Counted from the stretch's first letter, positions 1 to 5,532 are shown. The stretch: 6,301 nt of DNA from an uncultured Eubacteriales bacterium (GCA_900556615.1 USPP01000098.1:1-6301); one strand, 5' to 3'. The notes: a model not told the origin generated them from the sequence alone. Numbers and translations: made by a program.

Positions 1-57
1 GTGCACGCCTATGCGCAGCAAAGACGTTAGCTGTGCACCCGGCGGTATTGCCTTAGA
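1..57. mobile_element. end of a short inverted-repeat (MITE-like) element, truncated by the window edge
   Basis: The end sequence GCGGTATTGCCTTA (42-55) is the exact reverse complement of the left end of the element at 3846-4018 (14 of 14 bases). Read inward from this end, the likeness to the other end of that element continues for about 27 bases with roughly 21 matches. Inside, GCGCAGC (13-19) can pair with GCTGTGC (30-36) around a 10-base loop, and GTGCAC occurs at 1-6 and 33-38. No transposase is visible. The element's other end lies outside the window, so its length and target duplication cannot be judged. It lies just beyond the rplL terminator, where an insertion would do little harm. 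That it is a non-autonomous transposon is inference. Confidence 0.5.
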
Positions 58-69
58 TTGACATAATAT

Positions 70-103
70 AAAAACATAAGGCTGCCGCGATTCAGCGACA
101 GCC
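70..103 (-). terminator. intrinsic terminator of rplJ-rplL
   Basis: On the minus strand a 9-bp GC-rich stem (arms 95-103 and 80-88, one G-U pair) closes a 6-base loop (89-94). It is followed by TTATGTTTTT, with a run of five T at 70-74. It starts about 25 nt after the rplL stop codon. Its presence implies that the ribosomal transcript ends here and does not continue into rpoB. Confidence 0.88.
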
Positions 104-128
104 CAAGTCTACACAATAAAGACGGAGA

Positions 129-509
129 TTACTTGATTTCAACAGTTGCGCCTGCTTCTTCAAGCGCTTTCTTCATATTCTCAGCCTCATCTTTGGAAAC
201 GCCCTCTTTGATTGCCTTAGGAGCAGATTCAACAAGGTCCTTAGCATCCTTGAGTCCGAGACCGGTGATCTCACGAACAGCCTTGATAACGTCAAGCTTC
301 TTAGCACCAAAGGATGCAAGAACGACATCAAACTCTGTCTTCTCTTCCTCAGCAGGAGCAGCAGCACCGGCAACAGCGCCACCGGCAACAGCAACGGGAG
401 CGGCAGTAACACCGAAAGCTTCCTCAAGTCCCTTTACGAGATCATTCATTTCAAGTATAGTAAGACCTTTTATTTCTTCAAGTATCTGGAGTGTTTTTTC
501 GCTAGCCAT
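129..509 (-). CDS. rplL: 50S ribosomal protein L7/L12
   Basis: This is the acidic stalk protein of the large ribosomal subunit. Dimers bind the L10 C-terminal helix and recruit the GTPase translation factors EF-G, EF-Tu and IF2. The 126-residue product has the complete family layout. Residues 1-35 form the N-terminal dimerisation domain. Residues 36-56 are a flexible hinge rich in Ala, Val, Gly and Pro. Residues 57-126 form the globular C-terminal domain, including [20 protein letters not shown] and [12 protein letters not shown], the factor-binding face. The ATG at 507-509 is preceded by an AGAGAGGT-like ribosome binding site about 8 nt upstream. It lies 61 nt after rplJ in the same orientation and is followed by a strong terminator. 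Synthesis is expected to be co-regulated with L10 through the leader at 1117-1253. Confidence 0.98.
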   Translation of the reverse strand: MASEKTLQILEEIKGLTILEMNDLVKGLEEAFGVTAAPVAVAGGAVAGAAAPAEEEKTEFDVVLASFGAKKLDVIKAVREITGLGLKDAKDLVESAPKAIKEGVSKDEAENMKKALEEAGATVEIK

Positions 510-570
510 TTTATTTACCTCTCTTTTATAAATAATGTTATAGAATGTTTACAGCATCATACCGCAGATA

Positions 571-1101
571 TTATTCCGCAGCCGGAGCTTCCTCAGCGGG
601 AATTTCTTCGCCGCTCTTGTCGATAATAGCCTGAAGGGCATACGCGAGCTTGTAAAGGGGATTCTGCATACCGAGCATAATCTTGCATACCAATGTTTCC
701 TTATTGGGAATTGCAGCAAGCTGCATTACGGCTTTCTGATCAATGACCTCGCCGTCAACAAAACCGGCTCTTATCTCAAAAGTCTCGATTTTTTCGGCAT
801 ATTCCTTAAGTATCTTTGCGGGAGCAACAGCATCCTCGCTGCTTACCGCCAGCGCTGTCATTCCACCGAGATAATTCTTCATCTCAGCATATCCTGCTTC
901 GGCGCACGCACGTTCGGTCATTGTATTCTTATACACCTTATAATCAACACCCGCCTCGCGAAGTGCCTTGCGGAGCGCAGTATCCTGCTCAACCGTTATG
1001 CCTGCATAGGAAACAAGCACACCGGAAGCCGCGCCCTTAAGCTTTGCAACAAGCGCCTCAGTATCTGCCTTTTTCTGTTCAAGTATCTTTGCACTTGGCA
1101 T
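571..1101 (-). CDS. rplJ: 50S ribosomal protein L10
   Basis: L10 anchors the L7/L12 stalk to 23S rRNA, and in complex with L12 it represses its own mRNA by binding the leader. The 176-residue product has the family's N-terminal helix (residues 1-22), a globular RNA-binding domain containing YKVYKNTMTERA (54-65), the conserved YLGGMTAL segment (77-84), and IPNKETLVCKIM (131-142). The C-terminal helix (about 147-164, PLYKLAYALQAI) carries the L12 dimers. It ends in an acidic, Ala-rich tail, as is common in Firmicutes. The ATG at 1099-1101 has a perfect AGGAGGT ribosome binding site (1110-1116), 8 nt upstream. The gene is first in a two-gene unit with rplL. An overlapping ATG at 1104-1106 is out of frame and is rejected. 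Confidence 0.98.
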   Translation of the reverse strand: MPSAKILEQKKADTEALVAKLKGAASGVLVSYAGITVEQDTALRKALREAGVDYKVYKNTMTERACAEAGYAEMKNYLGGMTALAVSSEDAVAPAKILKEYAEKIETFEIRAGFVDGEVIDQKAVMQLAAIPNKETLVCKIMLGMQNPLYKLAYALQAIIDKSGEEIPAEEAPAAE

Positions 1102-1116
1102 TTCATTTCACCTCCT

Positions 1117-1253
1117 GATAAAAATGCCTGCAGGAGAATTTCACTTCTTCCGCAGGCATACATCATAATACTATACAAATAGCAATATTCTTAATGCAAA
1201 CCTCGGCAGGAAGCGTGAAACTATTACCTTTAAACCTGCTGTCTTTGGCTGAC
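1117..1253 (-). ncRNA. L10 leader (autoregulatory mRNA leader of rplJ-rplL)
   Basis: The untranslated region between the promoter and the rplJ ribosome binding site carries the hallmarks of the L10 leader family. AAAGACAGCAGG (minus strand, 1246-1235) is followed about 25 nt later by CCTGCCGAGG (1210-1201). GCAGG pairs with CCTGC, and the flanking AGACA and CGAGG segments form the kink-turn-like site bound by L10(L12)4. The leader ends in an attenuator hairpin (1119-1159) just before the AGGAGG site. In this family, excess L10-L12 complex binds the leader and shuts down rplJL expression. The 5' end is estimated from the promoter position. The family assignment is from memory of the consensus, not a covariance search. 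Confidence 0.85.
1119..1159 (-). terminator. attenuator hairpin in the L10 leader
   Basis: On the minus strand ATGCCTGC (1159-1152) pairs perfectly with GCAGGCAT (1131-1124). Further pairing inside (GGA with TCC, AGAA with TTCT) is broken by single-base bulges. A run of five T (1124-1120) follows. The AGGAGG ribosome binding site of rplJ begins only a few bases later. The position suggests conditional termination within the leader. Whether control acts by termination, by blocking ribosome access, or both is inference. Confidence 0.75.
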
Positions 1254-1259
1254 TTTATT

Positions 1260-1288
1260 ATTATACCACATCAATTCTCTTTTGTCAA
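1260..1288 (-). promoter_or_regulatory. sigma-A type promoter of rplJ-rplL
   Basis: The minus strand has TTGACA (1288-1283), a 17-bp spacer, and TATAAT (1265-1260), a perfect match to the vegetative promoter consensus. An AT-rich stretch upstream of the -35 box (about 1289-1320) could act as an UP element, as is common at ribosomal protein promoters. The predicted start is near 1253, giving a leader of about 150 nt before rplJ. Confidence 0.92.
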
Positions 1289-1592
1289 CAGTTTTTCGCT
1301 ATTTTTAATGATTAATATTCTAAACAATAATATCAAACCGAACAGAATCCATATTAAAGTAAAATGAGGTCAATAAGAAAAGATATCTTATGAGCATCGC
1401 GTTTTCGTGCGCTCTACTGTCGGACATTTCTGACAATTCCAGATAAGAGAAGCTTACTCGGTTAATCACCATTGGCATTTTTATGTCGGAAAATTGCAGA
1501 TATGAACAAATCTGCGGATCTATGAAGCGGCTTTTCTATTCTTTGAGATGCTTATTTGTTTCTGAAATGAAAGTGAATTTATAAAAACAAAA
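1289..1592. other. intergenic region without a confident gene
   Basis: This gap separates the M23 peptidase terminator from the rplJ promoter. The minus strand holds one frame open for 71 codons (1535-1323, stop at 1322-1320). It has no usable start codon in its first 19 codons, and its first ATG (1478) has no ribosome binding site. Its translation resembles no family I recognise. A small inverted repeat, GCAGAT (1496-1501) with ATCTGC (1510-1515), has no T-run. The open frame could be a decayed gene fragment or chance; I lean to chance or decay. Confidence 0.4.
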
Positions 1593-1618
1593 CTGATCCC
1601 GATAGATTTTGGAATCAG
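1576..1618 (-). terminator. intrinsic terminator of the aldolase-M23 peptidase operon
   Basis: On the minus strand CTGATTCC (1618-1611) pairs with GGGATCAG (1600-1593), one G-U pair and a 10-base loop. TTTTGTTTTT follows directly. An outer AAACAAAA arm upstream can extend the stem with TTTTGTTT across an unpaired CAATAG. The hairpin begins 22 nt after the peptidase stop codon. The T-rich opposite side could also let it act on plus-strand transcripts, though no plus-strand gene is evident. Confidence 0.88.
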
Positions 1619-1640
1619 CTATTGTTTTGTTTAATATTTT

Positions 1641-2846
1641 TTAATAATATAATTGCGGATCAACTGCCTTACCGTTTTCATATACTGATAAGTGAAGATG
1701 GTATCCGGTGGCATAGCCGGTCATTCCGACCAGACCTAATACCTCTCCTTGGTCAAGGATGTCTCCCTTTTTGACATCGATTCGGCTGAGATGCGCATAC
1801 ATAGTGGAAATTCCGCCTCCATGATCAACAATAACATATTTACCGTTACCATAATCATTTCCTGTCTCAATTACCGTTCCCTTGCTGACGCAATATATTT
1901 CAGTTTTATTAGGAGCCGGTATATCAATACCTCGATGAAATTGAGGGGTACCAAGGACGGGGTGAATTCTGTTTCCGAATTTTGAAGAAATTTTCTTATA
2001 TTTTGCAGGAAGCGGCCAGACAAAATCCCCGCCTGTGTAACTGCCGTTGTTTAACTCACTTCTCTCTTCAAGCCGTTTTTGCAATTCTTCTTGAAAAGCT
2101 TCTTCTTCTCTTTCTGCTTCGAGAAACGCGTTTTTTGCCGCTTCCGTATCCACTTGAAGTGTTTGCATCATTTCGAGAACCTCATTCTGTTTTTCCTGAA
2201 GAAGAAGAAGCGAAGATTTTAGTTCTGCGGATTTGTTTTCTGCCGAAAGTGTGATATCGGAAAGGGCATTTTTTTGTGTTTGCAGTTCTTGACATATGCT
2301 TTCACATTCTTTAATAAGTTCGTTGTCATGCTCTATAAGAACCGAAAGTCGATCTGCCGATGTGAGAAAATCATACAGTCCTTCACTGTTGAAAAGTATT
2401 ACGAAATAATTGGAATTACCGTCCTCATAGCTAACTCTCAGCCTTTCGCGGAGTATATCGAGGCGTTCATCAAGTTTTTGCTGGGTCTTATTGATTTTTT
2501 CATCAAGAGCAGCCTTTTGATCTGAATATCCTGCGATAAGTACCCTGAGTATTTCGGATTCGTTATATATAGCATCGATTTCAGAATCAATGGCAGTTTT
2601 TCTTTCTTTTATATTATCGTATTGGTCTTTGACACTCTGATATGCTTTTTCAGCCGCTTGTCTTGCTTCAGAGGCTTTTTTTAACTCGTCTTCAAGCGCG
2701 CTGATCTTTGCGTCGATTTCACCTATCGTCGTTTTGGCTCCTGCCGTTTCGCTTTCATAAACAGAAATACCAAAAAAGAGACTAAACGCCGCTAAGGTAA
2801 CACTCATAAAGCGAATAAAGGCTTTTGCCGTTTTTCTGTAAATCAT
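1641..2846 (-). CDS. secreted coiled-coil M23 peptidoglycan endopeptidase (EnvC/PcsB-like)
   Basis: This is a predicted zinc endopeptidase, or activator of cell-wall hydrolysis, acting on peptidoglycan cross-links outside the membrane. The 401-residue product opens with a basic stretch (RKTAKAFIR) and a hydrophobic core (residues 14-29), a signal peptide or N-terminal anchor. Residues about 39-265 are a long Glu/Lys/Gln-rich coiled coil, broken near 140-165 by YEDGNSNYFVILFNSEGLYDF, the turn typical of EnvC- and PcsB-like proteins. The C-terminal M23 domain (about 275-401) keeps all key residues by analogy with LytM: H304 and D308 in HRGID, H352 in YAHL, and H383 and H385 in HLH. It should therefore be catalytically active, unlike degenerate EnvC. 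The gene starts 7 nt after the aldolase gene. AAGGA in the aldolase's last codons probably serves as ribosome binding site about 11 nt before the ATG; an AGAGGG closer in sits only 2 nt away. The coiled coil may gate activity through a membrane partner such as FtsEX, which is not in the window. Confidence 0.92.
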   Translation of the reverse strand: MIYRKTAKAFIRFMSVTLAAFSLFFGISVYESETAGAKTTIGEIDAKISALEDELKKASEARQAAEKAYQSVKDQYDNIKERKTAIDSEIDAIYNESEILRVLIAGYSDQKAALDEKINKTQQKLDERLDILRERLRVSYEDGNSNYFVILFNSEGLYDFLTSADRLSVLIEHDNELIKECESICQELQTQKNALSDITLSAENKSAELKSSLLLLQEKQNEVLEMMQTLQVDTEAAKNAFLEAEREEEAFQEELQKRLEERSELNNGSYTGGDFVWPLPAKYKKISSKFGNRIHPVLGTPQFHRGIDIPAPNKTEIYCVSKGTVIETGNDYGNGKYVIVDHGGGISTMYAHLSRIDVKKGDILDQGEVLGLVGMTGYATGYHLHLSVYENGKAVDPQLYY

Positions 2847-2853
2847 ATCCCTC

Positions 2854-3537
2854 TTATTCCTTCATCATATCAAGAATTGTTTTTTTGCCGTAAACACTTT
2901 CCCAATCCGCCTTGAAGTCATCAATTGCATACATTGTAAGCGGATGATATATAAGACCGTCAAGAATGTCGGGATTTACAGTGACTGCATGACCTCCGAC
3001 CATGCTGATTTTATGTACCTGCTCAGCCGTTTTAAAGCTTGCGGCAAGGACTTTTGCTTTGAGATTATATTTTGTGAAAAGCTCTACGATTTCACTGACA
3101 ACGTTTACCCCGTCGCTGATAATATTATCAAGACGATTAACATACGGTGCAACAAAGTCAGCTCCTGCCATAGCCGCCATAAGCGCTTGCTGTTGCGTAA
3201 ATATTGCAGTTTCTGTAATATGAAAACCTTCACTGTGAAGTTTCATTGTCGCTTTAAGACCTTCTTCGGAGATGGGAATTTTTACATAGAGATTATCTCC
3301 GATTATGTCGCGCAAGGCTTTCGCCTCTTTTATCATTTTGTCTGCAGTATCCCCGGTAAGCTGAATATGAAACATCCTGTTGTTACCGATAATGTTTTCG
3401 ATTTCTTTTATCAATTTGATGAAATCCGTGTGTTCTTTTGAAATTATCGTGGGATTGGTCGTTACCCCGGCGATAGGAAAATATTCAATACAATGCCGAA
3501 TTTTTTCGATATTGGCGGTGTCAATGATATATAACAT
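2854..3537 (-). CDS. fsa: fructose-6-phosphate aldolase / transaldolase-like protein (TalC/FSA family)
   Basis: This is a class I Schiff-base aldolase of the small transaldolase family, acting in the cytoplasm on fructose 6-phosphate or in dihydroxyacetone/sedoheptulose-type transfers. The 227-residue product is near the family's usual 212-220. Counting from the chosen start, D6, T26, N28 (GVTTNP), the Schiff-base lysine K86 (YVKIP), T110, Y132 and R135 (APYVNRLD), and A166-S167 (AKVLAASFKT) are present. Q59 and Y132 match E. coli FsaA, where true transaldolases such as B. subtilis TalC have Glu and Phe, so an aldolase activity is favoured. The ATG at 3535-3537 has a GGAG site (3544-3547) 6 nt upstream and gives the family N-terminus MLYIIDTAN. 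Longer starts at 3549 or 3603 would read through the leader hairpin and are rejected. A consensus promoter lies upstream and the M23 peptidase gene follows 7 nt later. The gene symbol is tentative; talC is the common alternative. Confidence 0.92.
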   Translation of the reverse strand: MLYIIDTANIEKIRHCIEYFPIAGVTTNPTIISKEHTDFIKLIKEIENIIGNNRMFHIQLTGDTADKMIKEAKALRDIIGDNLYVKIPISEEGLKATMKLHSEGFHITETAIFTQQQALMAAMAGADFVAPYVNRLDNIISDGVNVVSEIVELFTKYNLKAKVLAASFKTAEQVHKISMVGGHAVTVNPDILDGLIYHPLTMYAIDDFKADWESVYGKKTILDMMKE

Positions 3538-3550
3538 TTTAATCTCCATT

Positions 3551-3568
3551 CCGCCGCCAAAGCGGCGG
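3551..3568 (-). promoter_or_regulatory. GC-rich hairpin in the aldolase 5' leader
   Basis: On the minus strand CCGCCGC (3568-3562) and GCGGCGG (3557-3551) form a perfect 7-bp all-GC stem with a TTTG loop, in an otherwise AT-rich leader. It ends only 3 nt before the GGAG ribosome binding site and has no T-run, so it is not a terminator. A role in mRNA stability or in ribosome access is possible, but this is inference. Confidence 0.5.
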
Positions 3569-3658
3569 CATAAATAGTTTCGGCATGAAATGTCTGTGCA
3601 CATCTTTCACGCTATACTTCTCAAAAAATCATTACATCCAAATTTATAAATCCACATA

Positions 3659-3687
3659 ATTATATCACTTTTTTTGCTATTTGTCAA
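3659..3687 (-). promoter_or_regulatory. sigma-A type promoter of the aldolase-M23 peptidase operon
   Basis: The minus strand has TTGACA (3687-3682), a 17-bp spacer containing an A7 run, and TATAAT (3664-3659), a perfect vegetative consensus. The predicted start near 3652 gives a leader of about 115 nt that includes the GC-rich hairpin at 3551-3568. Two near-identical 12-mers, AAATTGTTTTCA (3717-3728) and AAATTATTTTCA (3738-3749), lie 21 bp apart upstream of the -35 box and could be a regulator site or merely AT-rich sequence. Confidence 0.9.
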
Positions 3688-3772
3688 TTGTGTGAGGATA
3701 TATAGGGGATTGATTTAAATTGTTTTCAAAAAAATTCAAATTATTTTCAGAGATGATTATAAAGGCTGCATT

Positions 3773-3844
3773 AAAACAGTTAGGGTTTATAAAATCAGAA
3801 TGATAGGAGGTGATTTTGATAATTTTACCATAGGTAACTGTTTT
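3773..3844. repeat. compound palindrome (two nested stems)
   Basis: AAAACAGTTA (3773-3782) is exactly complementary to TAACTGTTTT (3835-3844). Inside, TTATAAAATCA (3787-3797) pairs with TGATTTT-ATAA (3811-3822) with one bulged G. The loop (3798-3810) contains AGGAGG. Read on the plus strand, the outer stem ends in a run of six T (3841-3846), like an intrinsic terminator; on the minus strand the T4 lies inside the stem. It might terminate the sigma/anti-sigma transcript coming from the right, or be a palindromic mobile repeat. It abuts the element at 3846-4018, which may have inserted at its edge. Confidence 0.5.
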
Positions 3845-3845
3845 T

Positions 3846-4018
3846 TAAGGCAATACCGCTGAGTTCCGGCGATGCAAACATGCAGTCAATTTGCATTGAA
3901 CAATACAGTTTGGAGGCAAGAGTAGCTCCTCTACCGACGGGATTTGTGAAGTAGACGGGAAAATGGACAAGCAGATTACCGTCAAGGCACAAGCCGTAAA
4001 CCCGGTGGTGTTCCCTTA
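3846..4018. mobile_element. short inverted-repeat (MITE-like) element, complete copy
   Basis: The left end TAAGGCAATACCGC (3846-3859) is mirrored by GTGGTGTTCCCTTA at the right end (4005-4018). The first 20 bases of the two ends match at about 15 positions. The left end is identical over 14 bases to the element end at 42-55. All three visible ends are flanked by, or begin with, TA, which suggests a TA target duplication as made by IS630/Tc1-mariner-type transposases. It is about 170 bp long and has no transposase gene. Inside, ATGCAAA (3872-3878) and TTTGCAT (3890-3896) form a small hairpin. A 40-codon plus-strand frame (3900-4019) has no start codon or ribosome binding site and is not called. 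It lies 14 bp past the anti-sigma stop codon. The transposon nature is inferred from structure only. Confidence 0.55.
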
Positions 4019-4032
4019 ATATCTGCTAAGCC

Positions 4033-4911
4033 TTATGCTCCATTTTTTACTATGATAAGTGAATATTCTCCCGTCTCATAAAGTTCCGTCATGTTATCCG
4101 GAAGAAAATCGCTGCCGTACTCATAGATATGAATATCATACTCTTGATAATGGTATACCGTAACCGGTCTCCCCATACCGTCCGGCAGCTTATGAACCAT
4201 AAGATAAGATTTTACCAAATATATTTCCAAATAAAAATGTTGAATCAGATCGTCGTCTATCCCCGGAATTTCTATATCTGTCGTAGGTTCCTCCGCCGGC
4301 GCACTTGCTTCGGGAGACTCTGCCGCCGATGTGGAGAAATTTTCATTTTTGGAAATCGCTTCATCGGTATTTGAAGATGTCTCATCGCCGGACGTCTCTT
4401 TATCTGAAACATGACTGTCGGATATTTCCTCCTCGCACCCAAGAAGAAAGCCTTCCTCGGTAAAGAAAAACCAAATATCAGGATATTTGTCTCCGCTGAT
4501 AAACTCATTTTCAGCATCCGACGGCATTTCAGCGTCACAATAATTGTCTTCTAAAATAGTACCCTCGTCTTCAGCAGGAGAATTCATCTTCGCTGTCCGA
4601 GGATATCCGCAAAGAAGAAAAATTATCGCTATCATCGCAGCAGCAGGTAATGCCGCTTTTGAAATACGGTAAAAAAGCTTCAGTCGCCTGTCCCGCTTTA
4701 CAGTCGAAATGACACGCCCTTTAAGTTCCTCGGGAGGTTCACAGGCAATATTGTCGAGAAAACCGTCTAATTCCTTTGAAAAGTCAAGCTCTGCACGGCA
4801 TTCGTCGCAGGTTAAAATATGTTTTTCAAAAATTTTCACTTCTTCTTCGGTAAGCTCTCCCGATAGATATTCGAAAATCATGTTTTTTATATCGCCGCAC
4901 TCTTCTTTCAC
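4033..4911 (-). CDS. membrane anti-sigma factor with zf-HC2 domain and unknown extracytoplasmic domain
   Basis: This protein probably holds the adjacent ECF sigma factor inactive at the membrane until an external signal releases it. From the GTG start the product has 292 residues. The N-terminal zinc-binding anti-sigma domain shows the ZAS pattern C5-x25-H31-x3-C35-x2-C38 (HILTCDEC). A basic stretch (KRDRRLKLFYRISK, 72-85) precedes one membrane segment (about 86-103), so the rest lies outside. Residues about 160-213 are a low-complexity linker rich in Ser, Glu and Thr. Residues about 214-292 form a compact Tyr-rich domain (KSYLMVHKLPDG, VTVYHYQEYDIHIYEYG) that I do not recognise. The GTG at 4911-4909 is chosen because GGGGGGGAG lies 5 nt upstream. 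An ATG at 4947 would add 12 residues but has no ribosome binding site. The gene follows the sigma factor by about 51 nt. No terminator is seen in the 14 bp before the mobile element. Confidence 0.85.
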   Translation of the reverse strand: MKEECGDIKNMIFEYLSGELTEEEVKIFEKHILTCDECRAELDFSKELDGFLDNIACEPPEELKGRVISTVKRDRRLKLFYRISKAALPAAAMIAIIFLLCGYPRTAKMNSPAEDEGTILEDNYCDAEMPSDAENEFISGDKYPDIWFFFTEEGFLLGCEEEISDSHVSDKETSGDETSSNTDEAISKNENFSTSAAESPEASAPAEEPTTDIEIPGIDDDLIQHFYLEIYLVKSYLMVHKLPDGMGRPVTVYHYQEYDIHIYEYGSDFLPDNMTELYETGEYSLIIVKNGA

Positions 4912-4927
4912 CTCTGCTCCCCCCCTT
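4912..4927 (-). promoter_or_regulatory. G-rich ribosome binding site that decides the anti-sigma start
   Basis: Minus-strand AAGGGGGGGAG (4927-4917) precedes a GTG by 5 nt, while the in-frame ATG 36 nt further upstream follows AT-rich sequence with no Shine-Dalgarno match. The seven-G run (4925-4919) is a homopolymer, so slippage could change the strength or spacing of this site without changing the reading frame of the protein. Confidence 0.6.
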
Positions 4928-4962
4928 ACATTATTAAAATTCTGCATATATGACGCACATTT

Positions 4963-5532
4963 TCAAAAAAAGTTCCTATCCAACAGAATTTTTCTCAATT
5001 CATTTTTTGCACGGTTAAGCCGGCTTTTTACAGTTCCCTTCTCTATTCCTAAAAGCTCCGAAATTTTCTCATATGATATTCCGCAAAAATGGTAAAGCAC
5101 AATTACCTCTCTGTGATTATCACTCAGCATAGAAATTGCCGAATAAAGCAGCTTTTTTCTTTCATCGCAAATCGCCTGTTCCTCTATATCCGATTGGCGG
5201 CACGACAGGCTTGCAACATCGTCTGCCACACTTTCTTCATCAATACCGGCCGATATATGCCTGTTTTTTGAACGGCACAGATCCGAAACAGAATTTTTTG
5301 TAACGGTGTATATCCATGTAGAAAACGCACAATCAAATTTAAAATTCGGAATGAAACGGTAGATTTTGATAAAAACCTCCTGTGAAACGTCAAGCGCATC
5401 CTCTCGGTTAAGAAGCATGGAATAGGCAAGATTATATACAAGCTTTTGATAAAATTCGACTATCTCGCTCATGGCGGAAGAATCTCCGTTAGCAGCGCGC
5501 TTTATCACTGCCTCCGGGAGGTTATCGCACAT
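4963..5532 (-). CDS. ECF-type RNA polymerase sigma factor (sigma-70 family)
   Basis: This is a two-domain alternative sigma factor that directs RNA polymerase to a small regulon when its anti-sigma factor lets go. The 189-residue product has the size and layout of the ECF group. Region 2 (about residues 25-92) includes EDALDVSQEVFIKIYRFIPN and FSTWIYTVTKNSVSDLCR, the core-binding and -10 recognition helices. A variable acidic linker (about 93-120) follows. Region 4 (about 128-182) contains LSDNHREVIVLYHFCGISYE and the helix-turn-helix KISELLGIEKGTVKSRLNRA that reads the -35 element. No SnoaL or other extra domain is present. The ATG at 5530-5532 has AAGGAG (5540-5545) 7 nt upstream. It begins 31 nt after the dus stop codon and is followed by a zf-HC2 protein, its likely partner. 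I see no convincing dedicated promoter in the 31-nt gap, so it may be read from the dus promoter. Confidence 0.95.
   Translation of the reverse strand: MCDNLPEAVIKRAANGDSSAMSEIVEFYQKLVYNLAYSMLLNREDALDVSQEVFIKIYRFIPNFKFDCAFSTWIYTVTKNSVSDLCRSKNRHISAGIDEESVADDVASLSCRQSDIEEQAICDERKKLLYSAISMLSDNHREVIVLYHFCGISYEKISELLGIEKGTVKSRLNRAKNELRKILLDRNFF

Noticed and set aside
133..531. Long plus-strand open frame opposite rplL
   Set aside because: It is the antisense shadow of a full-length L7/L12 gene, low in complexity, and has no ribosome binding site.
2944..3441. 165-codon plus-strand open frame
   Set aside because: It lies wholly opposite the aldolase gene, whose catalytic motifs are intact. It has no promoter or ribosome binding site.
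3538..3603. N-terminal extension of the aldolase to an ATG at 3603
   Set aside because: It would translate the leader hairpin and add residues foreign to the family. The start at 3537 has a proper GGAG site and the family N-terminus.
3900..4019. Protein-like 40-codon plus-strand frame inside the mobile element
   Set aside because: It has no start codon with a ribosome binding site, and it ends within the terminal repeat, so it is most likely chance within the element.
4709..5095. 128-codon plus-strand open frame across the sigma/anti-sigma junction
   Set aside because: It overlaps two well-supported genes on the other strand and has no coding features.
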